NCBI RefSeq assembly: GCF_016918855.1
Contig: NZ_JADKYB010000028.1
Coordinates: forward strand, 62,001 to 126,000
DNA: 64,000 nucleotides
From: Actinacidiphila acididurans
Lineage (GTDB): Bacteria > Actinomycetota > Actinomycetes > Streptomycetales > Streptomycetaceae
Reading direction: 5' to 3'
Shown in pieces: positions 19,884-28,686 of this stretch. Within the stretch, counting starts at the first letter, position 1, and every line of letters starts with the position of its first letter. The notes under the pieces were generated by a model. The model had not been told where the DNA came from, did not search any database, and was given only the letters and a program-made list of their open reading frames with translations. The translations under genes were made by a program, and so were the position numbers.

Positions 19884-20435
19884 TCACAGCGCGGTGGCGC
19901 CGCGCTCTGCGGTGAGGGCGGGCGGCGGCTCGTCGTCCATCTCGAAGGCGAGCGGGAAGGGCGCGTGGCCGGCCAGCCGGAACCAGCGCACCACCCGGTG
20001 GCGGCGGACCGCTCGCGCGGCGCGGACCGCGTCGTTGTGGAACCGCCGGGCCATCGGCACCCGCCGTACCGCCTGGGTGAGTTCGCCGACGGCCGCGGTG
20101 CCGCCCGGCGCCTCGCGCACCTGGGCGGCGGTTTCGGGGTCGTCGAAGACCGCGCGCAGCGCCTGGCTCAGCTCGCTCTCGGCCACTTCGCGCTGGTCCG
20201 GCTCGGCGGAACGGGCCGCGTGCGCGGACTCGTACAGCACGATCGAGGCGGCCGGGTCCAGTACGCCGGCCGTGGCCAGCTCCTGTGCGACCGACGCGCG
20301 CCGCAGCAACTGCGCGTCCAGCGCGGCCCGCGCCGCGTCGATCCGCGCGTGCAGCCGGTCCAGCCGGCCCGCCGTCCAGCTCAGGTAGAGCGCCACGGCC
20401 ACGAGCGCGACGACGATCCAGATGATGGTGGTCAC
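19884..20435 (-). CDS. LemA-like membrane protein
   Basis: 183 aa from GTG 20435. One N-terminal membrane helix (TIIWIVVALVAVALYLSWTAG) is followed by helices rich in Arg and Ala (LDRLHARIDAARAALDAQLL) and a C-terminal LemA-like pattern: RRFHNDAVRAAR...GHAPFPLAFEMDD resembles the LemA 'RYYNDAVR...FE' signature. Function of the family is unknown. A TAGCCT sequence sits eight bases before the GTG and no ribosome-binding site is visible, so the transcript may be leaderless (inference). A TTG at 20444 is an alternative start. The gene lies between pdxS and the mannosyltransferase, as in S. coelicolor. Confidence 0.75.
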   Translation of the reverse strand: MTTIIWIVVALVAVALYLSWTAGRLDRLHARIDAARAALDAQLLRRASVAQELATAGVLDPAASIVLYESAHAARSAEPDQREVAESELSQALRAVFDDPETAAQVREAPGGTAAVGELTQAVRRVPMARRFHNDAVRAARAVRRHRVVRWFRLAGHAPFPLAFEMDDEPPPALTAERGATAL

Positions 20436-20656
20436 GGGCGGCAAGGCTACCGGCGCCCGGCGCCGGGCCGACCCGGATCAGTCCCGGTCCGACCCGAAGC
20501 GGGGGCGCAGTCCGGTGCTCCTTGGGCGAGGCTTCCGAATTGTGGCCCGGCTTCCGACAAGGCCACGCGGATCCGCCGCCCCGACCCGCCCTCGCGGGAC
20601 GGAGTCCGGCGCAGCGGGCCGAAGCGCGCGCAGCGCTGCGAGGGCCGCGTCAGAAA

Positions 20657-21847
20657 TCAGTCGCGCGCCAACCCGAACCGCGCGCGCAGCGTGGTGCGTT
20701 CGTCGGTGGCCACGCTGGCGGCGCCGTCGGTGACGGTTTCGTAGACCGCGAGGATGTCGCCGCCGACCACGGACCAGTCGAAGCGGCGGACGTGGGCACT
20801 GCCGCGGGCACGGAGTTCGGCGCGGCGGGCCGGGTCGGCGAGGAGGCGGACGGCGGCGGCGGCAAGTTCGTCGGCGTCCTCATTGACGAAGAGTTCGCCG
20901 GCCGCGCCTTGGTCGAGGACCTGGGCGAAGGCGTCCAGGTCGCTGGCGAGCACCGGCGCGCCCGCCGACATCGCCTCGACCAGGATGATGCCGAAGCTCT
21001 CGCCGCCGGTGTTGGGCGCCACGTAGAGGTCCACGCTGCGCAGCAGCCGCGCCTTGTCGTCGTCGCTGACCATGCCGAGGAACTCCACCCGTTCCCGGAC
21101 GGCCGCGGGCAGGCCCTCGACCGCCTCCTCGGTGTCGCCGCGCCCGGCGACGAGCAGGCGCGTCTCGGGGCGCTCCTCCAGGATCCTGGGCAGGGCCCTC
21201 ATCAGCACCGGCAGGCCCTTGCGTGGTTCGTCGATGCGGCCGATGAAGCCGATCGTGCCGCCCTGCCACTGCTTGCGGGGCTCGGCGCGGGCGAAGAACT
21301 CCACGTCCACGCCGTTGGGGATGACCACCGCGTCGCCGCCGAGGTGTTCCACCAGGGTGCGCCGGGCGTATTCGCTGACCGCGATCCGCGCGCTGATCTT
21401 CTCCAGGGCGGGCTGGAGGATCGGGTAGGCGGCGATCATCGCCCGCGAGCGTGGGTTGGAGGTGTGGAAGGTGGCGACGATCGGGCCCTGGGCGGCCCAG
21501 CAGGACAGCAGGCCGAGCGAGGGCGAGGCGGGCTCGTGGATGTGGATGACGTCGAAGCGGCCCTCGTGCAGCCAGCGCCGCACCCTTGCGGCGGACAGGA
21601 AGCCGAAGTTGAGCCGGGCCACCGAGCCGTTGTAGGGCACCGGCACCGCCCGGCCCGCGGACACCACGTACGGCGGCAGCGTGGGGGCACCTCCCAAGCC
21701 GCCAGGCTTAGGGGGAGCGTCGTCGGCGGGCGCGAGCACGGACACCTCGTGCCCCAACCGGATGAGGTGCTCGGCCAGGTCGCGGATGTGGAACTGGACA
21801 CCGCCGGGCACGTCCCAGGAGTAGGGGCAGACGATGCCGATTTTCAC
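20657..21847 (-). CDS. pimA: Phosphatidylinositol alpha-mannosyltransferase (GT4 glycosyltransferase)
   Basis: 396 aa from GTG 21847, overlapping the acyltransferase stop as GTGA. It is a GT-B glycosyltransferase of family GT4: N-terminal domain with IGIVCPYSWDVPGGVQFHI and IHIHEPASPSLGLLS, C-terminal domain with GFIGRIDEPRKGL and the nucleotide-sugar E-x7-E motif in ESFGIILVEAMSAG. The gene order pgsA-acyltransferase-mannosyltransferase is that of the phosphatidylinositol mannoside (PIM) pathway in mycobacteria (Rv2612c-Rv2610c), where this enzyme adds the first mannose from GDP-mannose to phosphatidylinositol. The substrate assignment rests on that context. The gene end (MTDERTTLRARFGLARD-like) is Arg-rich. 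Confidence 0.88.
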   Translation of the reverse strand: MKIGIVCPYSWDVPGGVQFHIRDLAEHLIRLGHEVSVLAPADDAPPKPGGLGGAPTLPPYVVSAGRAVPVPYNGSVARLNFGFLSAARVRRWLHEGRFDVIHIHEPASPSLGLLSCWAAQGPIVATFHTSNPRSRAMIAAYPILQPALEKISARIAVSEYARRTLVEHLGGDAVVIPNGVDVEFFARAEPRKQWQGGTIGFIGRIDEPRKGLPVLMRALPRILEERPETRLLVAGRGDTEEAVEGLPAAVRERVEFLGMVSDDDKARLLRSVDLYVAPNTGGESFGIILVEAMSAGAPVLASDLDAFAQVLDQGAAGELFVNEDADELAAAAVRLLADPARRAELRARGSAHVRRFDWSVVGGDILAVYETVTDGAASVATDERTTLRARFGLARD

Positions 21848-22860
21848 GGCCGCTCCGTTCCCGTACGGTCCCCCGCGCCCGGATCGTCGCTCGGCGCCGT
21901 CGCGGAGCGGTCCCCGGACGCCGCGGAGCCGGTGCCGTCGGGCCCGGAGCCGCTCGGCGCCACGGGCACGTTGCGCGGCGGCAGGTCGGCCAGCCACAGG
22001 CGCTGGAGCATGTGCCAGTCCTCGGGGTGCTCGGCGATCCCGGAAGCGTACGCGTCCGCGAGGGCCTGCGTCATCACCCCGGTGCGGTACGCGCGGTTGT
22101 CGCTCTCGGGTACGGGCACCGGCGGGTGCACCCTGCCCTGCATGACGGGCGAGTGGTCGTACCACAGGGTGACCGGCAGCAGCAGCGCGCCGGTCTGCTG
22201 GGCGAGCATCGCCGGGCCGGCCGGCATGCGGGTCTTCTCTCCGAAGAACTCGACCTCGACGCCGCGCGCGGACAGGTCGCGCTCGGCGACCAGGCAGACC
22301 AGGCCGCCGGCCCGCAGCCGCCGGGCCAGGGTGCCGAAGGCGGCGGCGCCGGTGTGCGGCAGCACCTCCATACCCAGGCCCTCGCGGTAGGCGACGAACC
22401 GGTGGTAGAGCGATTCCGGCTTGAGGACCTCGGCGACGGTGGTGAACGGCGTGTCCAGGCTGGTGGTGACCCAGGCGCCGGCCAGGTCCCAGTTGCCCAT
22501 GTGCGGCAGGGCGAGGATGACGCCCTTACCGGCCGCCAGCCCGTCGGTCAGGTAGTGCACGTTCTCGGGGGCGAAGCCGCCGCGGATGCGGTCCTTGGAC
22601 CAGGCGGGCAGCCGGAAGGACTCCATCCAGTAGCGCAGGTACGAGCGCATGCCGGCCCGGGACAGCTCGCGCAGCCGCTCCGGGCCCGCGTCCGGCACCA
22701 CCCGGGCCAGGTTCGCCTCCAAGCGCAGCACGCCCTTGCCGCGCTGCCGCCAGGCCGCGTCGGCGATGGTCCGGCCCAGCGCCCTGGCCGCCGGTTCCGG
22801 CAGCGTCTTGACCGCGCCCCAGCCCAGGCCGTACAGGCTGTCGGTGAGCTGTTCCCTCAC
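21844..22860 (-). CDS. Phosphatidylinositol mannoside acyltransferase (LPLAT family)
   Basis: 338 aa from GTG 22860 (MREQLTDSLYGLGWG), with GTGA overlaps at both ends of the gene. The lysophospholipid acyltransferase motif H-x4-D is in LPHMGNWDLAGAW; other conserved pieces are ESFRLPAW, LVAERDLSARGVEVEFFGE and ALLLPVTLWYD. The mycobacterial equivalent PatA palmitoylates the mannose of PIM on the inner membrane face. The last ~45 residues are a Gly/Ser/Asp-rich tail (SGSGPDGTGSAASGDRSAT) absent from the core fold. Gene symbol withheld because only context links it to PatA. Confidence 0.88.
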   Translation of the reverse strand: MREQLTDSLYGLGWGAVKTLPEPAARALGRTIADAAWRQRGKGVLRLEANLARVVPDAGPERLRELSRAGMRSYLRYWMESFRLPAWSKDRIRGGFAPENVHYLTDGLAAGKGVILALPHMGNWDLAGAWVTTSLDTPFTTVAEVLKPESLYHRFVAYREGLGMEVLPHTGAAAFGTLARRLRAGGLVCLVAERDLSARGVEVEFFGEKTRMPAGPAMLAQQTGALLLPVTLWYDHSPVMQGRVHPPVPVPESDNRAYRTGVMTQALADAYASGIAEHPEDWHMLQRLWLADLPPRNVPVAPSGSGPDGTGSAASGDRSATAPSDDPGAGDRTGTERP

Positions 22861-23534
22861 ACGCCGCTCCGGTGGTCGGTGCGCTGCTGGGCGGCCTGGA
22901 GGGCGTCGGCCTCGGCAGCCTCGCGGTGCACGGTGACCATGCGCTGGATCAGGGTGACCAGACTGCCGACGGCCACCACCCACAGCGCGACCGGCAGCAC
23001 GTACTGGATGCCGGGCACGCCGAAGGTGCGGTGGAAGCCGGCCAGGCCGCACAGCACCAGGGTGATCACGAGCCGCTCGGACCGCTCCACCAGGCCGCTG
23101 ACGTTCACCGGCAGCCCTATCGCCTCGCCGCGCGCCTTGGTGTACGACACCACCTGGCCGCTGGCCAGGCAGAAGATCGTCACCGCGCACAGCACCAGGT
23201 TGTCGCCCTTGCCTGCGTACCACAGGGCCAGGCCGCCGAAGACCGCGCCGTCGGCGACCCGGTCCAGGGTGGAGTCCAGGAACGCGCCCCAGCGGCTGGA
23301 GCGGCCGGCCTGGCGGGCCATGTTGCCGTCGACCAGGTCGGAGAACACGAACAGCGTGATCACGACGGTGCCCCAGAAGAACTGGCCCTGCGGGTAGAAG
23401 GCCAGCGCGCCCGCCACCACTCCGGCGGTCCCGATCAGCGTCACCGTGTCGGGGCTGACCCCCTTGCGCAGCAGAAATGCGGCGAACGGCGTGAGAACAC
23501 GCGTGAAGAACGCACGCGCGTACTTGTTCAGCAT
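22857..23534 (-). CDS. pgsA: Phosphatidylinositol phosphate synthase (CDP-alcohol phosphatidyltransferase)
   Basis: 225 aa from ATG 23534, with GGGAAGG just upstream. The CDP-alcohol phosphatidyltransferase motif D-x2-DG-x2-AR-x8-G-x3-D-x3-D is complete (DLVDGNMAR...GAFLDSTLDR, residues ~66-92). Six hydrophobic segments fit the fold (TVTLIGTAGVVAGALAFY; GTVVITLFVFSDL; LVLCAVTIFCLASGQVV; LVITLVLCGLAGF; YVLPVALWVVAVGSLVTLI). In actinobacteria the enzyme in this gene position joins CDP-diacylglycerol and inositol-phosphate. It is the first gene of the PIM operon; its stop overlaps the next start. Confidence 0.9.
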   Translation of the reverse strand: MLNKYARAFFTRVLTPFAAFLLRKGVSPDTVTLIGTAGVVAGALAFYPQGQFFWGTVVITLFVFSDLVDGNMARQAGRSSRWGAFLDSTLDRVADGAVFGGLALWYAGKGDNLVLCAVTIFCLASGQVVSYTKARGEAIGLPVNVSGLVERSERLVITLVLCGLAGFHRTFGVPGIQYVLPVALWVVAVGSLVTLIQRMVTVHREAAEADALQAAQQRTDHRSGV

Positions 23535-23616
23535 GGCCTTCCCGACACCTTCGGTGATTCCGTGACACAAAATGACACGAGCGACATCTGCGACATGGAT
23601 GGCGTGATGGACGTGA

Positions 23617-23646
23617 TTGACTTGAATCTGGTCAAAACAGTAGAAA
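23617..23646. promoter_or_regulatory. Candidate promoter for the EF-G-like gene, with overlapping reverse -35 box
   Basis: On the plus strand TTGACT (23617-23622) is followed after 18 nt by TAGAAA (23641-23646), a good vegetative promoter pattern. The -35 region is itself a dyad (TTGAC...GTCAA, 23617-23635), so TTGACC also faces the divergent pgsA gene. This part of the 337-bp divergent gap is noticeably AT-rich. Confidence 0.5.
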
Positions 23647-23871
23647 CAGTAGGTGAAGCAAGGCGGCCGGGCAGCCACCGGGTTGGCCCATCGTAGCCAG
23701 CCGCCGCGCCCCGGACGCGTGGGGCATTGTCGGTAACCCCGACACTACCGGCAGATGTGCGACGTATGGACGCGCCATTGCCGTCGTGGGAAGGTCGAAG
23801 AACCGCAGGCGTCGATGAGGAGGCCGCGCGGGTCTCCCATCGCGCTCCCCTCGACCGGGAGGCGAGAGCAC

Positions 23872-26076
23872 ATGGGTGCTGCAACCGACAGGAGAGACGC
23901 ACAACCGGGAGCCGCCGGAAGGGCACCGACGGCCGGCCGCCCCGAGACGGTGCGCAACGTGGTGCTGGTCGGCCACAGCGGAGCGGGCAAGACGACCCTG
24001 GTGGAGGCGCTGGCGCTGGCCACCGGGGCGGTGAACCGGGCCGGCCGGGTCGAGGACGGCGGCTCGGTGTCCGACCACGACGAGATCGAGCAGCGCCAGC
24101 AGCGCTCGGTCCAGCTGTCGCTGGTACCCGTGGAATGGGGCGGGTACAAGGTCAACCTGCTGGACACCCCCGGCTACGCTGACTTCGTCGGGGAGCTCAG
24201 GGCCGGTCTGCGCGCGGCGGACGCGGCCCTTTTCGTCGTCTCGGCGGCGCAGGACGGCGAGGGCATCGGCGGCGCCACCAGGATGGTGTGGGACGAGTGC
24301 GCGGCCGTCGGGATGCCGCGGGCGGTGGTGGTGACCCACCTGGAGTCGGCCCGGGCCGGCTTCGAGGAGACCGCGGCCCGGTGCGCGGCAGAACTCGGCG
24401 GGGACGACCCCGACGCGGTGCTGCCGCTGTACCTCCCCGTGCACGGCCCCGCGGGCCCGGACGGCCACGCCCCGGTCACGGGCCTGGCCGGGCTGCTGAC
24501 CGGCAAGGTGTACGACTACGGCTCCGGCGAGCGCCACGAGGCCGAACCCGGCCCGGACGTGCTGCCGGGGCTCACGCAGGCGCGTAACCGGCTCATCGAG
24601 GGCATCATCGCCGAGAGCGAGGACGAGACCCTCATGGACCGCTACCTGGGCGGCGCGGAGATCGACACGGCGACCCTCGTCGCCGACCTGGAGCGGGCGG
24701 TGGCCCGCGGCACGTTCCACCCGGTGCTGGCCGCCGCGCCCGCCGCAGAGGGCGCCCGGCAGGGCCTGGGCACCCTGGAGCTGATGGAACTGGTCACCGG
24801 CGGCTTCCCCACGCCCCTGGAGCGCGAGATGCCCGCGGTGACCGGCCCGGACGGCCACACCGAGCCCGTGCTCGCCTGCGACCCGGAGGGCCCGCTGGCC
24901 GCCGAGGTGGTCAAGACCTCCTCCGACCCGTACGTGGGCCGGCTCAGCCTGGTACGGGTCTTCTCCGGCACGCTGCGGCCCGACGAGACCGTGCACGTGT
25001 CCGGACACGGTCTGGAGGACCGCGGCCACGAGGACCACGACGTGGACGAGCGGGTGGGCGCGCTGACCTCGCCCTTCGGCCGGCACCAGCGGCCGGTGCC
25101 GTCGGCCGGGGCCGGCGACCTGGTGTGCGTGGCCAAGCTCGGCCGCGCGGAGACCGGCGACACCCTGTCCGGCCGGGACCACCCGCTGCTGATGGAGCCC
25201 TGGCAGATGCCCGACCCGCTGCTGCCGGTGGCGATCGAGGCGCACAGCAAGGCCGACGAGGACAAGCTGTCCCAGGGGCTGGCCAAGCTGGTCGCCGAGG
25301 ACCCGACGATGCGGCTGGAGCAGAACCAGGACACCCGGCAGGTGGTGCTGTGGTGCATGGGCGAGGCGCACGCCGACGTGGCGCTGGAGCGGCTGCGCAG
25401 CCGCTACGGCGTCCAGGTCGACACGGTCCCGCACAAGGTGTCGCTGCGCGAGACCTTCGGCGCCCCCGCCGCGGCCCGCGGCCGGCACGTCAAACAGTCC
25501 GGCGGCCACGGCCAGTTCGCGATCTGCGACATCGAGGTGGAGCCGCTGCCGGAGGGGTCCGGCATCGAATTCGTCGACAAAGTGATCGGCGGCGCGGTGC
25601 CCCGCCAGTTCATCGCGTCCGTCGAGAAGGGAGTACGTGCGCAGGCCGCGCGCGGGGTCGCGCTGGGCTTCCCCCTGGTCGACGTCCGGGTCACCCTGAC
25701 CGACGGCAAGGCGCACTCCGTGGACTCCTCGGACGCCGCCTTCCAGACCGCCGGCGCCCTGGCCCTGCGCGAGGCCGCGGCCGGCATCCGCATCCACCTG
25801 CTGGAGCCGGTCGCCGAAGTCGCGGTCCTCGTGCCGGACGCCTACGTCGGACCCGTGATGAGCGACCTGTCCGGACGGCGCGGCCGCGTCCTCGGCACCG
25901 AGCAGACGCCCGGCGGGCGTTCCCTGATCCGCGCCGAGGTCCCCGAGATCGAGATCGGCCGCTACGCGGTGGACCTGCGGTCCCTGTCCCACGGCACGGG
26001 CCGCTTCAGCCGCCGCTACGTACGCCACGAGGCAATGCCCGCACCCCTTGCCGCGAAGCTCTCCCAGGCCCACTGA
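23872..26076 (+). CDS. Elongation factor G-like GTPase (EF-G paralogue)
   Basis: 734 aa from ATG 23872, with ggagg ten bases before. GTPase motifs: G1 GHSGAGKTTL, G3 DTPGYADF; the G4 position reads VVTHLESARAG rather than the canonical NKxD. Later EF-G domains are recognisable (IEAHSKADEDKLSQGLAKL; KQSGGHGQFAICDIEVEP; FPLVDVRVTLTDGKAHSVDSS and the domain V end EIEIGRYAVDLRSLSHGTG). Length matches EF-G, but sequence departures (the altered G4 loop, acidic insertions such as EDRGHEDHDVDE) show it is the divergent paralogue found in actinobacteria, not the canonical fusA. Function of the paralogue is not established; ribosome rescue, recycling or protection are possible. Confidence 0.85.
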   Translation: MGAATDRRDAQPGAAGRAPTAGRPETVRNVVLVGHSGAGKTTLVEALALATGAVNRAGRVEDGGSVSDHDEIEQRQQRSVQLSLVPVEWGGYKVNLLDTPGYADFVGELRAGLRAADAALFVVSAAQDGEGIGGATRMVWDECAAVGMPRAVVVTHLESARAGFEETAARCAAELGGDDPDAVLPLYLPVHGPAGPDGHAPVTGLAGLLTGKVYDYGSGERHEAEPGPDVLPGLTQARNRLIEGIIAESEDETLMDRYLGGAEIDTATLVADLERAVARGTFHPVLAAAPAAEGARQGLGTLELMELVTGGFPTPLEREMPAVTGPDGHTEPVLACDPEGPLAAEVVKTSSDPYVGRLSLVRVFSGTLRPDETVHVSGHGLEDRGHEDHDVDERVGALTSPFGRHQRPVPSAGAGDLVCVAKLGRAETGDTLSGRDHPLLMEPWQMPDPLLPVAIEAHSKADEDKLSQGLAKLVAEDPTMRLEQNQDTRQVVLWCMGEAHADVALERLRSRYGVQVDTVPHKVSLRETFGAPAAARGRHVKQSGGHGQFAICDIEVEPLPEGSGIEFVDKVIGGAVPRQFIASVEKGVRAQAARGVALGFPLVDVRVTLTDGKAHSVDSSDAAFQTAGALALREAAAGIRIHLLEPVAEVAVLVPDAYVGPVMSDLSGRRGRVLGTEQTPGGRSLIRAEVPEIEIGRYAVDLRSLSHGTGRFSRRYVRHEAMPAPLAAKLSQAH

Positions 26077-26170
26077 CGCAGTGCGGGTTCGCCGGGAGTG
26101 CCCCTCCCCCGGGCCCCGGGTACCGCCGGCGGGCGGTGCCCCGCGCCTGGGGAGCTATACCAGGCGAACC

Positions 26171-26190
26171 GGCCCGCCGCCGGGCGGGCC
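26171..26190. terminator. Small hairpin in the gap after the EF-G-like gene
   Basis: Inverted repeat ggcccgcc (26171-26178) / ggcgggcc (26183-26190) with a 4-nt loop. It is followed at once by a TAATGT sequence that could be the -10 box of the next gene. The rest of the 241-bp gap shows nothing else clear. Confidence 0.4.
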
Positions 26191-26317
26191 ACCGCTAATG
26201 TGGAGCGTGATGCTCTGAACGTGTGATGCCGGTGTGAGCGGGGAACGGTCCGGTCGGAGCGGGTGTGCTGGACGGGCCGGGCACGCGGGGCGTGTCCGAC
26301 GGCGGAGTGGGGGCGGC

Positions 26318-27967
26318 GTGACGGACGGGTTCGATTTCAGCCCGGGGGCTCAGGTCCCGTTGCTGGGCGCGGACGGGGAGACCGGTGCCACGCAGGCCCT
26401 GTCGTCCGCCGCGTACCGGGACTCCCCGGTGACCGCGCTCACCGGGATCCACAACGGGTCGTCGGTGTCGGCCCCCCGCCTGAAGCTGTTCGAGCCGAAC
26501 CTGGGCGAGGCCTGGGGACGGGCGCTGCAGCTGCGGATGCTCGGCGGCGGGCGCAACGAGGTGGTGCAGTCCTTCGGCATCGAGCCGCAGACCGTGGTGC
26601 AGCACGCCCTGGCCGCCAACCGCATCCGGCAGGAACGGGACATCCGGCTGACCATCATCATGGCGGTCTCCGGACTGCTCTTCCTGCCCGGCGTGCTGCT
26701 GTGGCTCGGCGCCTTCCAGCTGCGCCGGTCGCTGGTCTCGCTACGGGCGAAGGGCAACCGGGCCGGGGCGCTGGGCGGCCTGGTCATCGCCGTCACCGTC
26801 GCGTTCACCGCCCTGCTGGCCATCCGCCCCCCGTTCAGCGGCTTCTGGCAGCAGTACGCCCGGGTGGTGATGATCGCCCCGGTGATCGGCTGGTACATCG
26901 CCAAGCGGGTCTGCGAGAACACCGCCAAGGACCTGCGGGCCCGCTGGGGCGACCTGGCCGGCGGCAGCGGCGTGGGCGCCAAGATCCCCGGCTCGGTGCC
27001 GCGCAACCCCGGGCAGACCAAGGCCGAGGCCATCCGGCAGAGCTTCGCCAAGCTGGGCGCCGAGCAGAACAGCAACGTGGCCTTCTACGCCGGTCCCAAG
27101 GGGATACTCGGCATGGGCACCCGCTGGGGAAGCTGGCAGATGGCCGAGGAACTGGTGCCGGCCGAGGGGGTCAACGAGATCAACCCGTTCCGGTCCTGGG
27201 ACGTCGCCCGCGCCATCCACGACAAGCTGAAGATGCTGGAACGCACCCCGCTGCACACCGGCGGCTTCCCCACCCCCTCGATACGGCACTGGGTCGTGGT
27301 GCCGATCGGCGAGGGCGCGGGCAAGATCTCCCGCCCGACCGGCTCGGAGGTCGAGGGCTTCGTCGTCAAGGAGCGCGAGATCCAGCGGATCTGCAACGAG
27401 CAGCAGTTCGGCAAGGGCAACCGGCACTATCTGGGCACGCAGTTCACGCTGTGGGACGGCAACCTGGTCATCACCCTGATGGTGACCGTCACGGTGCTGG
27501 CCTCCACTCTGCGGGTCGAGGTCACCGGCTACGCGCTCGGCCCGATCAACGGCCTGTTCACCTCCGGCCCGCCGGCCAAGGAGAAGTCGGTGGCCAAGAC
27601 GGTCCGGTTCTGGGAGACCAAGAAGGTCTCGCTGCCGCTGATCGACACCCCCGAGGTGGTCCGCCTGGCCGCCCGGGCCCCGCTGACCTGGTACCCGCCG
27701 CTGCTGGACCACCTGGGCGGCTCGCTGAAGCTGCCCGAGCCGTTCGGGCTGCGGCACACCTGGGCGGACAAGCCGTGGGGGCACCGCTTCATGGCCGACG
27801 ACGCGCTGCGCGCCGCCACCCCCGTACTGCGGGCGGTGCACTCCGCCGCGATCCAGGTCATGGCCGACAACGGCGTGGACACCTCGCGCTTCTCCAGCCG
27901 CTCGCTCAGCCTCAGCGGCTCGGTCCAGGACGCCTCGCCGGGCAAGGCCGACGTGTACGACGCCTGA
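26318..27967 (+). CDS. Large integral membrane protein of unknown function
   Basis: 549 aa from GTG 26318. Residues ~105-215 contain three hydrophobic helices (LTIIMAVSGLLFLPGVLLWLG; LGGLVIAVTVAFTALLAI; RVVMIAPVIGWYIAK) and a further pair lies near residues ~385-410 (NLVITLMVTVTVLASTLRV). The soluble stretch between them is mixed alpha/beta with FYAGPKGILGMGTRWGSW, and the C-terminus is Ser-rich (RFSSRSLSLSGSV). I do not recognise an enzyme signature. The gene is conserved in this position in Streptomyces genomes as far as I recall (between the EF-G-like gene and the HIT gene). Confidence 0.75.
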   Translation: MTDGFDFSPGAQVPLLGADGETGATQALSSAAYRDSPVTALTGIHNGSSVSAPRLKLFEPNLGEAWGRALQLRMLGGGRNEVVQSFGIEPQTVVQHALAANRIRQERDIRLTIIMAVSGLLFLPGVLLWLGAFQLRRSLVSLRAKGNRAGALGGLVIAVTVAFTALLAIRPPFSGFWQQYARVVMIAPVIGWYIAKRVCENTAKDLRARWGDLAGGSGVGAKIPGSVPRNPGQTKAEAIRQSFAKLGAEQNSNVAFYAGPKGILGMGTRWGSWQMAEELVPAEGVNEINPFRSWDVARAIHDKLKMLERTPLHTGGFPTPSIRHWVVVPIGEGAGKISRPTGSEVEGFVVKEREIQRICNEQQFGKGNRHYLGTQFTLWDGNLVITLMVTVTVLASTLRVEVTGYALGPINGLFTSGPPAKEKSVAKTVRFWETKKVSLPLIDTPEVVRLAARAPLTWYPPLLDHLGGSLKLPEPFGLRHTWADKPWGHRFMADDALRAATPVLRAVHSAAIQVMADNGVDTSRFSSRSLSLSGSVQDASPGKADVYDA

Positions 27968-27983
27968 GCGCGACCCTTCGAGA

Positions 27984-28014
27984 AGGGGCCCGGCGGTGCG
28001 TCCGCCGGGCCCCT
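27984..28014. terminator. Bidirectional terminator between the membrane protein and HIT genes
   Basis: Perfect 13-bp inverted repeat aggggcccggcgg (27984-27996) / ccgccgggcccct (28002-28014), 5-nt loop, between convergent genes. Confidence 0.85.
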
Positions 28015-28063
28015 CGTCGTGTACGCGGACCCGTGGCCGTACGAGGCCGGGTCCTGCCGCCGC

Positions 28064-28621
28064 TCAGTCCGGCCAGACGTCCGCGAGCATCTTGCGGGTG
28101 TCGGCGAGCAACTGCGGCAGCACCTTGGTGTGCCCGACCACCGGCATGAAGTTCACGTCCCCGCCCCAGCGGGGCACCACGTGCTGGTGCAGGTGTGCCG
28201 CGATCCCGGCGCCGGCCACCGAGCCCTGGTTCATCCCGATGTTGAAGCCCTGCGCGGCCGACGCCGTACGCAGCGCGGTCATCGCCCGCTTGGTCTGCTC
28301 GGCCAGTTCCTCGGTCTCGTGCGCGTCCAGGTCGGTGTAGTCGGCGACGTGCCGGTAGGGCACCACCATGAGGTGGCCGCTGTTGTACGGGTACAGGTTG
28401 AGCAGCACGTACACGTACCGGCCGCGGGCGATGATCAGCCCGTCCTCGTCCGACTCCGCCGGGACCGCGCAGAACGGGCAGCCGTCCCCGGCCCCGGGGC
28501 CGGTGGGCTTGTTCTCACCCTGGATGTACGCCATCCGGTGCGGGGTCCACAGTCGCTGGAACGCGTCCGGCATCCCCGCCCCCGCCTGCTGCTCCGGCTC
28601 ACTCGTCATGCCGATCAGCAT
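28064..28621 (-). CDS. HIT family nucleotide-binding protein
   Basis: 185 aa from ATG 28621 (ribosome-binding site ggaag four bases before); the ATG at 28609 (MTSEPEQQ) is an equally plausible start. The histidine triad HLHQHVV is intact, preceded by a zinc-type CPFC...H site (DGCPFCAVP) and LNLYPYNSGHLMVVPYRHV. Such proteins hydrolyse or transfer nucleotidyl groups; the mycobacterial gene in the same place between thrS and pgsA (Rv2613c) is an Ap4A phosphorylase, which is a reasonable guess here. Divergent from the potassium channel gene. Confidence 0.93.
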   Translation of the reverse strand: MLIGMTSEPEQQAGAGMPDAFQRLWTPHRMAYIQGENKPTGPGAGDGCPFCAVPAESDEDGLIIARGRYVYVLLNLYPYNSGHLMVVPYRHVADYTDLDAHETEELAEQTKRAMTALRTASAAQGFNIGMNQGSVAGAGIAAHLHQHVVPRWGGDVNFMPVVGHTKVLPQLLADTRKMLADVWPD

Positions 28622-28686
28622 AGGACTTCCGTTCCCCCGCGCGTGTCCCGGTGCCGAGGCCGGGCGGCTCCCGCGATCCTGGCCGG

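Noticed and set aside
23632..26073. 813-codon minus-strand frame opposite the EF-G-like gene
   Set aside because: GC-bias artefact with His/Gly/Arg-rich sequence; no start signal or motif.
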